64,000 nt of DNA from Chloracidobacterium sp. (GCA_016712045.1 JADJRV010000021.1:1-64000), one strand, 5' to 3'; positions 1 through 9,309 are shown, numbered from the stretch's first letter. The notes: generated from the letters alone by a model not told the origin. Made by a program: numbers and translations.

Positions 1-468
1 GTGGTCGTTTTCCGCAGCCTCAAGGAACATCACCTTCGCCGCATTCTCGATATCGAGCTGCGATCTGTTCAGGACCGCATCACCGAATCGGCGGGAACGA
101 AGTTTGTCTTTGAATGCACCGACGAAGCAAAAGAATATTTGCTCGGCGAAGGCATCGACCTCAAATACGGAGCCCGTCATCTAAAACGTGCGATCGAGCG
201 TTTTCTCGTCTATCCGCTTTCAAATCGTCGCCCGAACAGGTCGAGACCGGTGATCTTTGATGGTTGATTATGACGAAGACAGCCAAGCTTTAACCTTCAC
301 CAAACAGGCGGGCAAGCTGATCGTCGCCGATGTTCCTGGCGCGAGTTCACAGACGACCAGCCTCTGGTGAGTGCCGACGGCGTTGGTTTGCCGCTACCGG
401 CTTCGCAGGTTGCTGCGGGCATGAGTAAGTCCAGAGCGAGCAAAACGACGCGTAGTATCGGTTTCTAA
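1..468 (+). CDS. Clp-family AAA+ ATPase, C-terminal fragment (frameshifted)
   Basis: The gene enters from the left edge, so only its C-terminus is visible. The first 75 residues match the small helical D2 domain of ClpA/ClpB-type ATPases, including TDEAKEYLLGEG, DLKYGARHLKRAIER and LVYPLSN, which pack between neighbouring subunits of the hexamer. After about base 225 the frame is lost. Reading on in other frames gives SPEQVETGDL, then MVDYDEDSQALTFTKQAGKL, then VSADGVGLPLPASQVAAG, ending at TAA 466-468, so at least two or three indels are present. A protein-unfolding role is family knowledge. Which Clp subtype it is cannot be told from this fragment. Confidence 0.72.
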
Positions 469-479
469 CCAAACTTTTA

Positions 480-502
480 GGGAGCGAATTTCGCTCCCTT
501 TT
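480..502 (+). terminator. Rho-independent terminator of the Clp-type gene
   Basis: A perfect 9-bp stem (480-488 with 490-498) is followed by a T run. It lies 12 bases after the Clp-type stop and just before the convergent glpK stop. On the minus strand the stem is not followed by T residues, so it should work only for the plus-strand gene. Confidence 0.8.
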
Positions 503-1973
503 ACTTAGCCCAGAGTGAACGGTTTACGGCCTCGTGCCAGTTGTTCATTAGCTTTTCTGCATCAGCCGCCGACATCTGCGGTTCGAACTGCCGGTCGGCT
601 TGCCAGTGCTCAACGAGTTCGTCCTTTGATGCCCAAAACCCAACGGCAAGGCCCGCAAGATAAGCCGCACCCAGAGCCGTAGTCTCAGCAGTTTTTGACC
701 TTACGACCGGGATCTGCAAAATGTCAGCTTGAAACTGGAGGAGGGCGTCATTTTTGGTCGCTCCACCATCCACGCGAAGTTCAGTAAGGTCAGCATTCGA
801 ATCCGAGTTCATCGCCGTGAGCAGATCGGCGGTTTGAAAGGCGATCGATTCGACCGCCCGCGCGATGTGAGCCTTCCGGTGCCTCGCGTTAGGCCGATGG
901 GCAGGCCTCGCGGGCATCCTGATCCCAATGTGGTGTTCCGAGTCCGGCGAATGCCGGAACAAAATACACGCCGCCGTTGTCTGAAACGGACGCGGCAAGA
1001 GACTCGACATCGGATGATCGCTCGATCACACCTAGCGAATCACGCAGCCACTGGATAACCGCTCCGCCGATAAAGACGCTGCCCTCAAGAGCGTATTCGG
1101 TCACGCCGCTGGTCTGCCAGGCAACGGTCGATAGCAGACGATTCTCCGACGCAACCGGTTTGTCTCGACATTCTGCAGCATAAAGCAGCCGGTGCCATAG
1201 GTGTTCTTTGTCGAGCCGCTGGCAAAACACGCCTGTCCAAAAGCGCCGCTTGCTGGTCGCCCGCAATGCCGGCGATCTTGAATCCCATTAGCTCATGGAT
1301 CTCAACATCGCCGTAAACCTCAGACGACGAACGCACTTCGGGCAAGATCGCTCGCGGCACATCGAAGATCGTGAGCAGCATCATCCCAGTCACGCGTGTT
1401 GATGTTATAAACCATCGTCCGCGAGGCGTTTGACGGGTCGGTGATGTGGAGCTTACCGTTGGTCAGTTTCCAAACGAGCCAAGTATCGACCGTGCCGAAT
1501 GCAAGTTCGCCATTCTCAGCTCTTTCGCGAACGCCCGGCAAGTTATCGAGCAGCCACTTGATCTTGCTTGCCGTGAAATAGGCATCAACCTCAAGCCCGG
1601 TCTTCGAGCGGATCAGATCACCGTGTGCCTCACGGATATCGTTGCAGATGTCAGATGTTCGACGATCCTGCCAGACGATGGCATTGTGGATCGGTTCGCC
1701 TGTTTTGCGGTCCCAGATAAGCGTGGTCTCGCGTTGATTGGTGATGCCAACTGCGGCGATGTTACCTCCAGTAAGATTTGCCCTTGTTAGGGCTTCGACA
1801 GCAGTATCAAGCTGCGACTGCCATATCTCTAGCGGATCATGCTCGACCCAACCGCTCTGCGGATAGATTTGTGTAATTCGCTTTTGACCGAGGGATACGA
1901 CGTTGCCATCGCGGTCGAAAACTATTGCTCGGCTGCTGGTGGTGCCTTGATCTAATGCCAGAATAAAAGACAT
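501..1973 (-). CDS. glpK: Glycerol kinase (frameshifted)
   Basis: Phosphorylates glycerol to sn-glycerol-3-phosphate with ATP in the cytoplasm. The N-terminal 200 residues are clean: [20 protein letters not shown] carries the FGGY-kinase phosphate loop, followed by ITNQRET and AIVWQDRRT. The rest is spread over three further frames ([19 protein letters not shown], then [13 protein letters not shown] and [17 protein letters not shown], then [13 protein letters not shown] and [19 protein letters not shown]), with breaks near 1385, 1260, 1140 and 920. The total span of 1473 bases equals a normal glycerol kinase of about 490 residues, so nothing is missing. No glpF or glpD is adjacent. The multiple breaks look like sequence errors rather than decay. 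Confidence 0.9.
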
Positions 1974-1997
1974 ATCGTTATCGGCGTATATGTTGAG

Positions 1998-3176
1998 CTA
2001 GATTTTGTCGAGAGCCTGAGTCAAGTCGTCAATCAGATCCTTGACATCCTCGACCCCGACCGAGAGACGGATCAAGCCGTCGGTGATCCCGGCTTTAAGA
2101 CGGTCTTCGCGCGAAATTGTGGCGTGGGTCATCGATGCGGAGTGTTGCAAAATGGTTTCCACACCGCCAAGCGAAGTCGCCAGCGTGCAGAGCCGGACGC
2201 TGTTGGCAAAATCTTGCCTGCCTCGACCGTTCCAAGGTCGAGCCGATCATCCCGCCGTATCCGCCAGGCATCTGACGTTTTGCGATCTCGTGATTTTGAT
2301 GCGATTCGAGCCCGGGGTAATAGACTTCCTCGACCTTTGGATGGTCGCCGAGCATATTCGCGATCGCAAAGGCATTGGAGTTGTGCCGTTCCATTCTTAG
2401 AGCGAGCGTCTTGATGCCGCGAATTACAAGCCACACGCACCTGCGGAGCAATGTTACCGCCATAAAATTTGTTCGCACCATGACGAGCCGCCTCAACGAC
2501 CTCGCTTTTACCGACGAGGACGCCGGCCGTCAGGTCACTGTGGCCGCCGAGGTATTTCGTTGCACTGTGAATGACTGCGTCAACGCCGAGTTCGCATGGC
2601 CGCTGGTTGAACGGTGTAGCAAAGGTATTGTCGGCGACAGTGGCGATGCCGTGTTCGCGAGCAATGGATGCGACAGCCTCGATGTCCGTGATAAGGACGA
2701 GCGGGTTGGTCGGGGTCTCGATCCAAAATAGCTTGGTGTTGGGTTGTATAGCCGCACGATAATTCTCAGCGTTCGTAGCATCGACAAATGTTGTTGCGAT
2801 GCCAAATCGCTCTTTTAGATGGTGCAGAAAATTGGTCGTTGTTGCATACATCGACTGCGGAGCGACGATATGCTCACCGGACTTTACGAGCGTAAAGATC
2901 GCGGCAGAAACAGCGGCCATGCCGGACGCAAGTGCGAGAGCCGCGTCGGTGTTTTCGAGTTCCGCCACGGCGGCCTCTAACGCACGTTGAGTCGGGTTTC
3001 CGAGCCGTCCGTAATAGTAGCCGTCCTTTTCCTCGTTATGGATCGCCGCACCTTCGTCGGCATCCGTAAATGCATACACCGACGCAGGATAAATCGGCAC
3101 CGACAAAGCCCCCGTAATGCGAGGAATGATCGTCGCCAGCATGCACCGCCTTTGTGTACATCGATCTGTCACCCAT
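1998..3176 (-). CDS. Cystathionine gamma-synthase/methionine gamma-lyase family PLP enzyme (frameshifted)
   Basis: A Cys/Met-metabolism PLP enzyme of fold type I. Visible are [28 protein letters not shown], the cofactor-binding [12 protein letters not shown], and [11 protein letters not shown] with the Schiff-base lysine. The start is ATG 3176 ([16 protein letters not shown]) behind an AAGGAG box. A frameshift near 3125 separates it from [16 protein letters not shown]. Further breaks near 2430 and 2250 lead to [20 protein letters not shown] and finally [17 protein letters not shown], ending 1998. Length fits the roughly 390-residue family. Whether it is a synthase or a lyase cannot be decided. 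It is divergent from an ArsR regulator, which may control it. A second family member lies at 26468-27672. Confidence 0.85.
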
Positions 3177-3202
3177 TTTGTTTAAATGCTCCTTTCCCGA
3201 CA

Positions 3203-3231
3203 ATCGTAAAACTAAACGGTGCGAATCGCAA
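3203..3231 (-). promoter_or_regulatory. Candidate promoter of the PLP enzyme gene
   Basis: On the minus strand TTGCGA (3226-3231) and TACGAT (3203-3208) are spaced by 17 bases, about 27 bases upstream of the start codon at 3176. The same 120-base gap holds ATTAC-N13-GTAAT (3258-3280), an inverted repeat next to the arsR start that could be an ArsR site. Assigned from sequence pattern only. Confidence 0.4.
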
Positions 3232-3297
3232 TCTGACGCGGCATGCGTCAAGATTGCATTACATATATGGTTGACGTAATATGAAATTAGTCACGCT

Positions 3298-3722
3298 ATG
3301 CAAGAATCAACATTTACGGCCCTCGAACATCTTTTTTTAGCCTTGTCCGACAAGACGCGGCTGCGGCTGCTCGCTCTGATGGTCGATGGTGACGTTCCCG
3401 TAGGCGTGCTGGCTGATAGTTTAGGCGAAAGCCAGCCAAAGATCTCGCGGCATCTCGCATACCTGCGAAGTGCGGGGCTCGTCTCAACCCGCCGCGAGGG
3501 CAAATGGATCTACTACGGAATCGAAAACGAGATGGATGATGCCGTCACGCGAGTGTACTCAATGCAACGCTTCGCTCGATCTTGTCGGACGGAAGTGAGC
3601 GGCCCAGACAGGTCAGCCAGCAGATGGAGTCTGAACAGTATTCTTACGAAGAGAGTGAATATGAAGATGACGAATATGTGTCTGATTGGGTCCCGCAAGA
3701 ATTAGAGATCCACTTGCTCTAG
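3298..3722 (+). CDS. ArsR-family transcriptional regulator with acidic tail (frameshifted)
   Basis: A winged-helix DNA-binding repressor. ALSDKTRLRLLALM, GESQPKISRHLAYLRSAGL and REGKWIYYGIE are the canonical ArsR helices and wing. The CxC metal site of ArsR/SmtB is absent (VPVGVLADSLG in its place), so it is unlikely to be a classical metal sensor. Near base 3555 the frame shifts. The alternative frame continues LNATLRSILSDGSERPRQ, then a highly acidic stretch EESEYEDDEYVSDWVPQEL, and ends at TAG 3720-3722. It is divergent from the PLP enzyme at 1998-3176, its likely target. Its last bases overlap the stop of the small gene at 3719-3900. Confidence 0.82.
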
Positions 3723-3900
3723 GATTCGTCACTATTGCCGTACGGACAATGGCGGCAGATGTTGTTGCAGCAGTGGCCGCGATTGAGCAGATATCGCCGG
3801 GTCAGGACCATCAACCATCGTCAAAATAAAAATCCAGGCCCTCAACAAAAGTCTCAGCCTGTTCACTCGTGTCCACTGCCTGTCCGTGACTATCTTGCAT
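3719..3900 (-). CDS. DUF5522-like small Cys-rich protein (frameshifted)
   Basis: A gene of about 60 codons, easily missed because one indel near 3813 splits it. From ATG 3900 it reads VEGLDFYFDDG, then in the next frame MVLTRRYLLNRGHCC and CRHCPYG, and stops at 3719-3721. The pattern (E)G.DFY, V-T-RY-L-RG-CC-x4-CRHCPYG is that of the small DUF5522 family, whose CC/CxxC cluster suggests a metal or redox site; no function is established. The ATG lies inside the last codons of tlyA, so translation is probably coupled. Its stop overlaps the stop of the convergent arsR gene in the sequence CTAG. Confidence 0.66.
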
Positions 3901-4625
3901 ACAAAGCTAGAAATTCCTTGTTACCCTCGGCACCGGTGATCGGCGATTCGATCAAGCCTTCAGCCCGCAAACCCATCCCAAAAGCAAAATCATTTATCTC
4001 GGCGACCACCCGCTCGTGCTTTTCCGTTTCGCGGACGATGCCACCTTTGCCGACTTCGCCACGGCCTACCTCAAACTGTGGTTTGATGAGCACAACCAGC
4101 TTTCCGGTTGGCTTGAGCAGCGGAGCACCGCCGGAATTATTTTTGTCACCGAGATAAATGAGACATCCATCACCGCCAGATCAAATTGTTTATCAAAGTC
4201 GTCGGACGACAGTTCGCGTGCGTTTGTGTGTTCGCGAACCTCGACACGCGGGTCGTTTCTCAAGCTCCAAACCAGTTGATTGGTCCCGACGTCGATTGCG
4301 ATCACCTTTGATGCACCGTGCTGTAGCAAACAATCTGTAAAGCCGCCCGTCGATGCGCCGATATCGATGCAATCAAACCCGGCCGGATCGATATTAAATT
4401 CCGCGAGAGCCGCTTCGAGTTTAAGGCCGCCGCGCCCGACATACCTTAACTCACTAGACGCTCCTTTGAGGCGGATGGTCGCAGTTCTTTCAAAACTTTC
4501 CGAAGATTTTCGACTCGTTTTTCATCGGCCAGCACAACGCCGGCCATCACCAATGCCTGAGCTTTGGTTCGCGACTCAGCCAGGCCAAGCTCGACGAGCA
4601 GTTTATCAATGCGTTCACGGCTCAT
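3890..4625 (-). CDS. tlyA: TlyA-family rRNA 2'-O-methyltransferase (frameshifted)
   Basis: An S4-domain methyltransferase that methylates cytidine 2'-OH in rRNA, also called the hemolysin A family. The N-terminal S4 RNA-binding domain is clear: SRERIDKLLVELGLAESR and LVMAGVVLADEKRVE. It is followed in other frames by YVGRGGLKLEAAL, DCIDIGASTGGFTDCLLQHG (SAM-binding loop), VIAIDVGTNQL, FDLAVMDVSFIS, and finally IKPQFEVGRGEVGKGGIV. Breaks lie near 4445, 4325 and 4100. I place the start at ATG 4625 with a GGGAG box 11 bases upstream; a longer reading to 4679 would run into the ctaA start region. It is divergent from ctaA, 55 bases away. Confidence 0.85.
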
Positions 4626-4680
4626 CTTGAATTGGCTCCCATTTTTTTTGTGCGGATACGAAAGTGCTATTCTATGCAAA

Positions 4681-5625
4681 ATGGTAACGGAAACAAAGCT
4701 GGATCGGTTTGCTAAATACTCTTGGTTCGTCGTTGCGTTTAACCTCGTCGTAATTCTGTGGGGCGTTTTCTTGCGTGCTTCGAAATCGGGCGACGGCTGC
4801 GGACAACATTGGTTGACGTGTCACGGCGAGGTTATTCCGTCGGCACCCGAACTGAAAACGATCATCGAATTTTCGCATCGCATCACGAGTGCGATCGCAT
4901 TTTTTGCGGTTTTGGGGCTGGTGATCTGGACTTTTCGTAAGTTTAAAAAGGGCGACACCATCCGTAAAACCGCGCTCATTTCGTTTTTCTTTATCATCAC
5001 TGAGGCAGCCGTCGGGGCTGGCCTGGTGCTGACGGGAAACACGGCTGATTCGTTGACGGCCGCCCGTCCATTTTGGATGGCTGGACATCTCATCAATACG
5101 TTTATCCTGCTCGCGTTTCTGACTCTTACTGCTCGTTACGCGAGTGGAGGAAAGACGATGGTTGCGGGGATCGCGACTAAATACAAGGCCGCGATTGCCA
5201 TCGGCATCGCGGCGATATTTGTCGTGGGCATCAGCGGATCGATCGCTGCTTTGTCGCATATGCTGTTTCCATCGGGGACGCTTGCCGAGGGCATGGCAAA
5301 AGATTTTTCACCGACCTCAAATATTTTATTGCGGCTACGCTTGCTGCATCCGATCACGGCAATTCTTACGAGTGTTTTCTTGGTCTTTCTAACCGGTTGG
5401 ATAGCCAAAGAATCGGGAAATGAGGCGGGTGTAAAGCGCTGGTCAAACGTGCTGGCAATACTCGTATTGGTGCAGATCGCATTTGGTTCGCTGACGCTTT
5501 TTACTATGGCACCGATATTGATGCAGCTCGGACATCTATTTTTGGCGGATGCGATATGGATCAGCTATGTGCTGATGGCGGCTAGTTTCTTATCCGTTGA
5601 GCCGCCGCAAATCGAAAGCTCCTAG
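4681..5625 (+). CDS. ctaA: Heme A synthase (COX15/CtaA family)
   Basis: Integral membrane enzyme that oxidises the C8 methyl of heme O to the formyl group of heme A for aa3-type cytochrome oxidase. The 314 residues carry about eight membrane segments in two pseudo-symmetric halves. Heme-ligand histidines sit in EFSHRITSAI, MAGHLINTF, LLHPITAIL and LGHLFLADA. The first extracytoplasmic loop has a cysteine pair in GDGCGQHWLTCHG, as in the Bacillus-type enzymes that need disulfide reduction. Its stop overlaps the stop of the convergent acyltransferase gene by four bases. No oxidase subunits are in the window. Confidence 0.9.
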   Translation: MVTETKLDRFAKYSWFVVAFNLVVILWGVFLRASKSGDGCGQHWLTCHGEVIPSAPELKTIIEFSHRITSAIAFFAVLGLVIWTFRKFKKGDTIRKTALISFFFIITEAAVGAGLVLTGNTADSLTAARPFWMAGHLINTFILLAFLTLTARYASGGKTMVAGIATKYKAAIAIGIAAIFVVGISGSIAALSHMLFPSGTLAEGMAKDFSPTSNILLRLRLLHPITAILTSVFLVFLTGWIAKESGNEAGVKRWSNVLAILVLVQIAFGSLTLFTMAPILMQLGHLFLADAIWISYVLMAASFLSVEPPQIESS

Positions 5626-6362
5626 CTTCTGCTCCGTTCGACAAGTTCATCAAGCGAAGCCTGTAGCTCGGCCAATTTTTCTTTAATTACCGTGTCATCG
5701 GCATCGTCTGGGACGAATATTGGCTCGCCATAGGTCATCGTCGCCCGCGTGAATGGCATCGGAATGATCATTTTGTCCCAACTATTCGCTGTAATAGATC
5801 TTTTTGGCGTAATGATAAATGGTAGTATCGGGTCGCCGGTTTTTTTCGCGACCATAACGGGGCCCAATTTTGCGACATGTCGCGGACCTTTAGGCCCATC
5901 GACGGTAAACCCCATCGGAATACCCAACTTTTGTTTGCGGATCATCTCTATCAAAGCTCGCGAACCGCCTTTGGTCGATGAACCGCGTATTGCTCCATAA
6001 CCTAATCGTTGAATAAAACGGGCAATATATTCGCCGTCAAAGCTCTGCGAGGTCAGAAATGTGATGCCGCGACCGCGCAGGTAATATGTTCCGAGAAAAA
6101 TACGGTCATGCCAACTCGCATAAATGGGTTGATGACCACTGCTCACGATAGATTCAAGGTGTTCTTTGTTTTCCGTCTTGAATCTGATCGTTGTCCCGAC
6201 GATCAGTATCAAATAGTAAAACGCAAGGTCGGCTAGGCGGATCGTTAGGCGCTTGTCAAAAGTGTATTTATCGAGCGGAGCGAATTGGTAAACTTTGTCG
6301 TTTTGTTTCGGCACGGTTAGAAAGTTACTCTCTATTTGGGGTATTATTTGCAACAACGGCAA
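5622..6362 (-). CDS. Lysophospholipid acyltransferase-like protein (DUF374)
   Basis: Belongs to the DUF374 branch of the LPLAT superfamily. Visible motifs are IYASWHDRIFLGTYYLRG with the HxxxxD-type catalytic pair (WHDR), RGSSTKGGSRALIEM, and FTVDGPKGPRHVAKLGPV. A hydrophobic segment (LADLAFYYLILIVGTTI) probably anchors it to the inner membrane. DUF374 members are thought to acylate lipids, possibly lipid A or phospholipid precursors; the substrate is not known here. The reading frame opens with TTG at 6362; a GTG at 6314 (residue 17) is an alternative start. It is divergent from the receiver-ATPase gene at 6403, only 40 bases away. Confidence 0.82.
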   Translation of the reverse strand: MPLLQIIPQIESNFLTVPKQNDKVYQFAPLDKYTFDKRLTIRLADLAFYYLILIVGTTIRFKTENKEHLESIVSSGHQPIYASWHDRIFLGTYYLRGRGITFLTSQSFDGEYIARFIQRLGYGAIRGSSTKGGSRALIEMIRKQKLGIPMGFTVDGPKGPRHVAKLGPVMVAKKTGDPILPFIITPKRSITANSWDKMIIPMPFTRATMTYGEPIFVPDDADDTVIKEKLAELQASLDELVERSRS

Positions 6363-6402
6363 TAGACATATCGTATCCTAATATAGCCTTTCAACGCGCA
6401 CT

Positions 6403-7206
6403 ATGCAGCGACGAATTCTCATCATCGACGATCACGACGATCTCGCCAGTTCACTCGACGAAGTGTTTACCCACACCGGCCATGAGGTGCGCGTGCTTGA
6501 GCGGCGCGTCGATGCACTGGCCATCGAGCACCTAGAGGATTTTGATCTGGTCATCACCGATCTCGACGTGCATCCGGGTACAGCGGCGACCATTAAGGGC
6601 GACGCTATCTGTTTGCCCGATATACCCGCGATCGAGGCCGGCGAACACGTCAAGGCGTTCAAGCTGTGTGCGGCAAATTACCGCCGCGAAGAATTTGACG
6701 AGGAAGAGCTAAAAAACCTGGTCGCCACGATCCTTGATTACAAGATCAAATTTGTCGATACTCAGGCCGCCGTTGCCGAGCTGCACGAGAACATCGAGTT
6801 TGAGCTGCCGTCGGCGATATCGCTGATGCATATGGTGCTCGAGTATTTGCTAAAGCGTGTCGAAAAACTCGGTGTCATCAATCCCGAACAGTCCAATCTT
6901 TTTGTCGCTCTCGACGAGGCGTTTGTAAACGCCGTCAAGCACGGCAATAAATTTGACGCTCAAAAACTGGTGCGGATAACCGCCGAGATTTCGAAGGTTG
7001 AAGCAAAATTTACGATCGAAGATGAGGGTGAGGGCTTTGACGTAAAAAATATCCCCGACCCGCTCGACCCCGAAAATCTTTTCAAAACCTCGGGCCGCGG
7101 CGTGCTGTTTATCTACAACATCATGGACGAGGTTCAGTACAACGATCGCGGCAATCGCCTGACGATGGTCAAAAAAGCCCACCCGGACGAAGAGCACACG
7201 GCGTGA
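6403..7206 (+). CDS. Receiver-like domain fused to an RsbW-type ATPase
   Basis: A two-part regulator of 267 residues. Residues 1-120 resemble a response-regulator receiver: acidic pocket RILIIDDHDD near residue 10 and phospho-acceptor-like DLVITDLDVHP near residue 50. The loop after it is irregular and the usual K of beta5 is not obvious. Residues 125-262 form a GHKL ATPase of the RsbW/anti-sigma type: FVALDEAFVNAVKHGN is the N box, DEGEGFDVKNIPDP the G1 box, and SGRGVLFIYNIMDEV the G2 box. A histidine-kinase dimerisation domain with an acceptor His is lacking. It may be a phosphorylation-controlled partner-switching protein; no sigma factor or antagonist is adjacent. nadE follows 21 bases downstream. 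Confidence 0.78.
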   Translation: MQRRILIIDDHDDLASSLDEVFTHTGHEVRVLERRVDALAIEHLEDFDLVITDLDVHPGTAATIKGDAICLPDIPAIEAGEHVKAFKLCAANYRREEFDEEELKNLVATILDYKIKFVDTQAAVAELHENIEFELPSAISLMHMVLEYLLKRVEKLGVINPEQSNLFVALDEAFVNAVKHGNKFDAQKLVRITAEISKVEAKFTIEDEGEGFDVKNIPDPLDPENLFKTSGRGVLFIYNIMDEVQYNDRGNRLTMVKKAHPDEEHTA

Positions 7207-7227
7207 AATGCGGTAAAATACCGTTAA

Positions 7228-8919
7228 ATGAAAGTCACGATCGCACAGATCAATACCACCAACGGCGACCTTGCCGGTAATACGCGAAAAATAATCCAGG
7301 CTATCGAAAAAGCCCGCAGCGACGGGTCGGATCTGGTTGTTTTTCCGGAGGTTGTGACCCACGGATATACCTCGCAGGACTGGTTTCAAGACCGCGATAT
7401 TATCGAGCACTCCGCCGACCCGCTGCGCGAGATCATCTCCGCGACACAGGGAATTACGGCGGTTGTCGGCACTATCCGCCGAAATGATGATACGAATGGA
7501 CGGCGTTTGTATAATTCGGCGGCGGTGATACACGACGGCGAGTTGGTCGGTTTTGCGGATAAATCTTTACTGCCGGAATACGATGTTTTTGACGACCCGC
7601 GTTACTTTGAACCCTCCGATCACCGACGTATTTTTGAGATCAATGGTGTGAAACTAGGCGTCGTCGTTTGCGAAGATTTTTGGAACGACAAGACTTTTTG
7701 GAAAGAGCGGCTTTATGAAAGCGACCCAACGGATGATGTGATAGCGATGGGTGCGGATATCATCGTTTCGGTCAACGCTTCGCCCTACAACAAAGGCAAG
7801 ATCCGGTTGCGCTGCGACATGGTCGCACATCGTGCCAAGCTGCAGAAAAAGCCAATAGTTTTTGTTAATCTCGTCGGCGGCAATGACGGCATTATCTTTG
7901 ACGGAGCGAGCCTGATCGCTGACGAAGAGGGCGATATTATCCTGCAGGCGTCTGCGTTTGAGGAATTTGTCGAGACCGTCGAGCTTGATGTGCGAAAACC
8001 AGATTCCCGGGGAATCACCGGCGGTGAGATAGACTCGATCCATCGTGCGTTGGTACTCGGAATTCGTGATTACGCGGCAAAGAATAGTTTTAAACAGGCA
8101 GTATTGGGACTATCAGGCGGGATCGACTCGACGCTGGTTGCGGCGTTGGCTTGTGAAGCGATGGGCCCTGAAAATCTGTTATGTGTAATGATGCCATCGC
8201 CTTTCTCGTCAGAGGGCAGCATCAAGGACAGCGAAGAATTGGTCAGGAATCTCGGTTGTCAGAGCCGTATCGAACCGATCTCCGACACATTCGAAGTTTT
8301 GCTCAAGCAGATGGAATTGCACAAACCGACCAAGGGTGGTGAATCGCTGGCGGCGGAGAATATGCAGTCCCGCATTCGCGGCGTGATCCTGATGGCGATC
8401 TCAAATGCTGAGGGAAGGTTATTGCTCTCGACCGGCAACAAGAGCGAACTTGCGGTCGGCTATTGCACTCTCTATGGTGACACCAACGGAGGGCTGGCGG
8501 TGCTTGGTGACGTGCTCAAGACCGAGGTCTGGCAGATCGCCCGTCATATGAACGAAAAGGCGGGTCGTGAGATCATTCCAAACAAAATAATCGACAAAGC
8601 CCCATCCGCCGAGCTGGCACCCAACCAATTTGATCAGGACAGCCTGCCGCCGTATGAAGTGATGGATCCGATCCTGCAGATGTATTTTGAGCAAAAGGCT
8701 TCGCCCGCCGAGATAATCGCCGCCGGGCACGACGCCGAGCGCGTTTACTGGATCTTAAATAAGGTCGAGCATCCGGCGAACGAGTTCAAACGTCAGCAAC
8801 TACCACCGACGCTCATCATCTCAAAAAATGCCATTGGCGTTGGCCGCCGCCGGCCGATAACGCATAAATATCGGAGAAATCAGCAGTCAATGCGGTGGGA
8901 AGGAGGGGGTTTTGTATAA
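7228..8919 (+). CDS. nadE: Glutamine-dependent NAD+ synthetase
   Basis: Last step of NAD biosynthesis: converts nicotinate adenine dinucleotide, ATP and glutamine to NAD+. The 563-residue protein has the expected two domains. Residues 1-265 form the nitrilase-type glutaminase with the E-K-C triad: E41 in VVFPEVV, K112 in DKSLLPEYDVFDD, and C148 in VVCEDFW. The C-terminal half is the synthetase with the PP-loop LGLSGGIDSTLVAALA near residue 297 and LLSTGNKSELAVGYCTLYGD. The internal glutaminase means it does not depend on free ammonia. The frame is intact over 1.7 kb. Confidence 0.95.
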   Translation: MKVTIAQINTTNGDLAGNTRKIIQAIEKARSDGSDLVVFPEVVTHGYTSQDWFQDRDIIEHSADPLREIISATQGITAVVGTIRRNDDTNGRRLYNSAAVIHDGELVGFADKSLLPEYDVFDDPRYFEPSDHRRIFEINGVKLGVVVCEDFWNDKTFWKERLYESDPTDDVIAMGADIIVSVNASPYNKGKIRLRCDMVAHRAKLQKKPIVFVNLVGGNDGIIFDGASLIADEEGDIILQASAFEEFVETVELDVRKPDSRGITGGEIDSIHRALVLGIRDYAAKNSFKQAVLGLSGGIDSTLVAALACEAMGPENLLCVMMPSPFSSEGSIKDSEELVRNLGCQSRIEPISDTFEVLLKQMELHKPTKGGESLAAENMQSRIRGVILMAISNAEGRLLLSTGNKSELAVGYCTLYGDTNGGLAVLGDVLKTEVWQIARHMNEKAGREIIPNKIIDKAPSAELAPNQFDQDSLPPYEVMDPILQMYFEQKASPAEIIAAGHDAERVYWILNKVEHPANEFKRQQLPPTLIISKNAIGVGRRRPITHKYRRNQQSMRWEGGGFV

Positions 8920-8981
8920 AAATTACTCAGAAAAAGCTACCACATCAGAGCGAAAAATATATGAAGAAGGAAAATGATGAC

Positions 8982-9218
8982 ATGTTAGCTGAATATGATT
9001 TTTCCGGAAAGAAAGGTGTTAGAGGAAAGTATACAAAGGCGTATAAATCTGGCCACTCTGTTCGGATTTACGATGGTGATAAGTTGGTTAGCGATAATTA
9101 TTTTGCTGCCATCGAGCCTGATGTAAGTGCCTATTTTCCCGATTCAAAGGCAGTAAATAAAGCTCTTAGACAAATTATCTCGATTGTTCGACCTAAGCCT
9201 CACACTGCACAAAAATAA
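8982..9218 (+). CDS. Small conserved hypothetical protein (YDFS-RGKY type)
   Basis: A protein of 78 residues starting MLAEYDFSGKKGVRGKYTKA and containing PDVSAYFPDSKAVNKALRQI. I recognise a recurrent small-protein pattern (E-YDFS-x-GVRGKY, then EPDV-x3-FPDS-x-VN-ALR) seen in many bacteria, usually unannotated and sometimes suspected to be an antitoxin; I cannot name a function. ATG 8982 has an AAGAAGGA box at good spacing. An upstream in-frame ATG at 8961 is possible. No toxin partner is adjacent. The segment is visibly richer in A+T than nadE, which could mean separate acquisition. Confidence 0.6.
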   Translation: MLAEYDFSGKKGVRGKYTKAYKSGHSVRIYDGDKLVSDNYFAAIEPDVSAYFPDSKAVNKALRQIISIVRPKPHTAQK

Positions 9219-9257
9219 ATAGTCGAAGATAGAGAAAAGTTTCGCAAGTTCACATCT

Positions 9258-9309
9258 AAACTCCGTTCTTAAAACATCAGCAATTGCTGCATTTTTAATA
9301 ACGGAGTTT
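9258..9309 (+). promoter_or_regulatory. Hairpin that could mask the ribosome-binding site of the next gene
   Basis: A perfect 10-bp inverted repeat pairs 9258-9267 with 9300-9309. The loop contains a perfect 12-bp palindrome at 9278-9289. The right arm contains the CGGAG Shine-Dalgarno sequence of the gene starting at 9314. Folding of the mRNA would therefore hide the ribosome site. This is a structural reading only; a factor-independent terminator is less likely because the T run is short and the start codon follows at once. Confidence 0.4.

Noticed and set aside
501..1973. Treating the glpK pieces as four separate small genes
   Set aside because: The pieces join end to end into one normal-length glycerol kinase in the right order, so they are one frameshifted gene.
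2041..2731. Plus-strand frames opposite the PLP enzyme
   Set aside because: They mirror the frameshifted minus-strand gene, which has catalytic motifs. The plus-strand products have none.
4446..4679. Extending tlyA upstream to 4679
   Set aside because: The extra 18 residues have no S4-family similarity and overlap the ctaA start region. ATG 4625 has a ribosome site.
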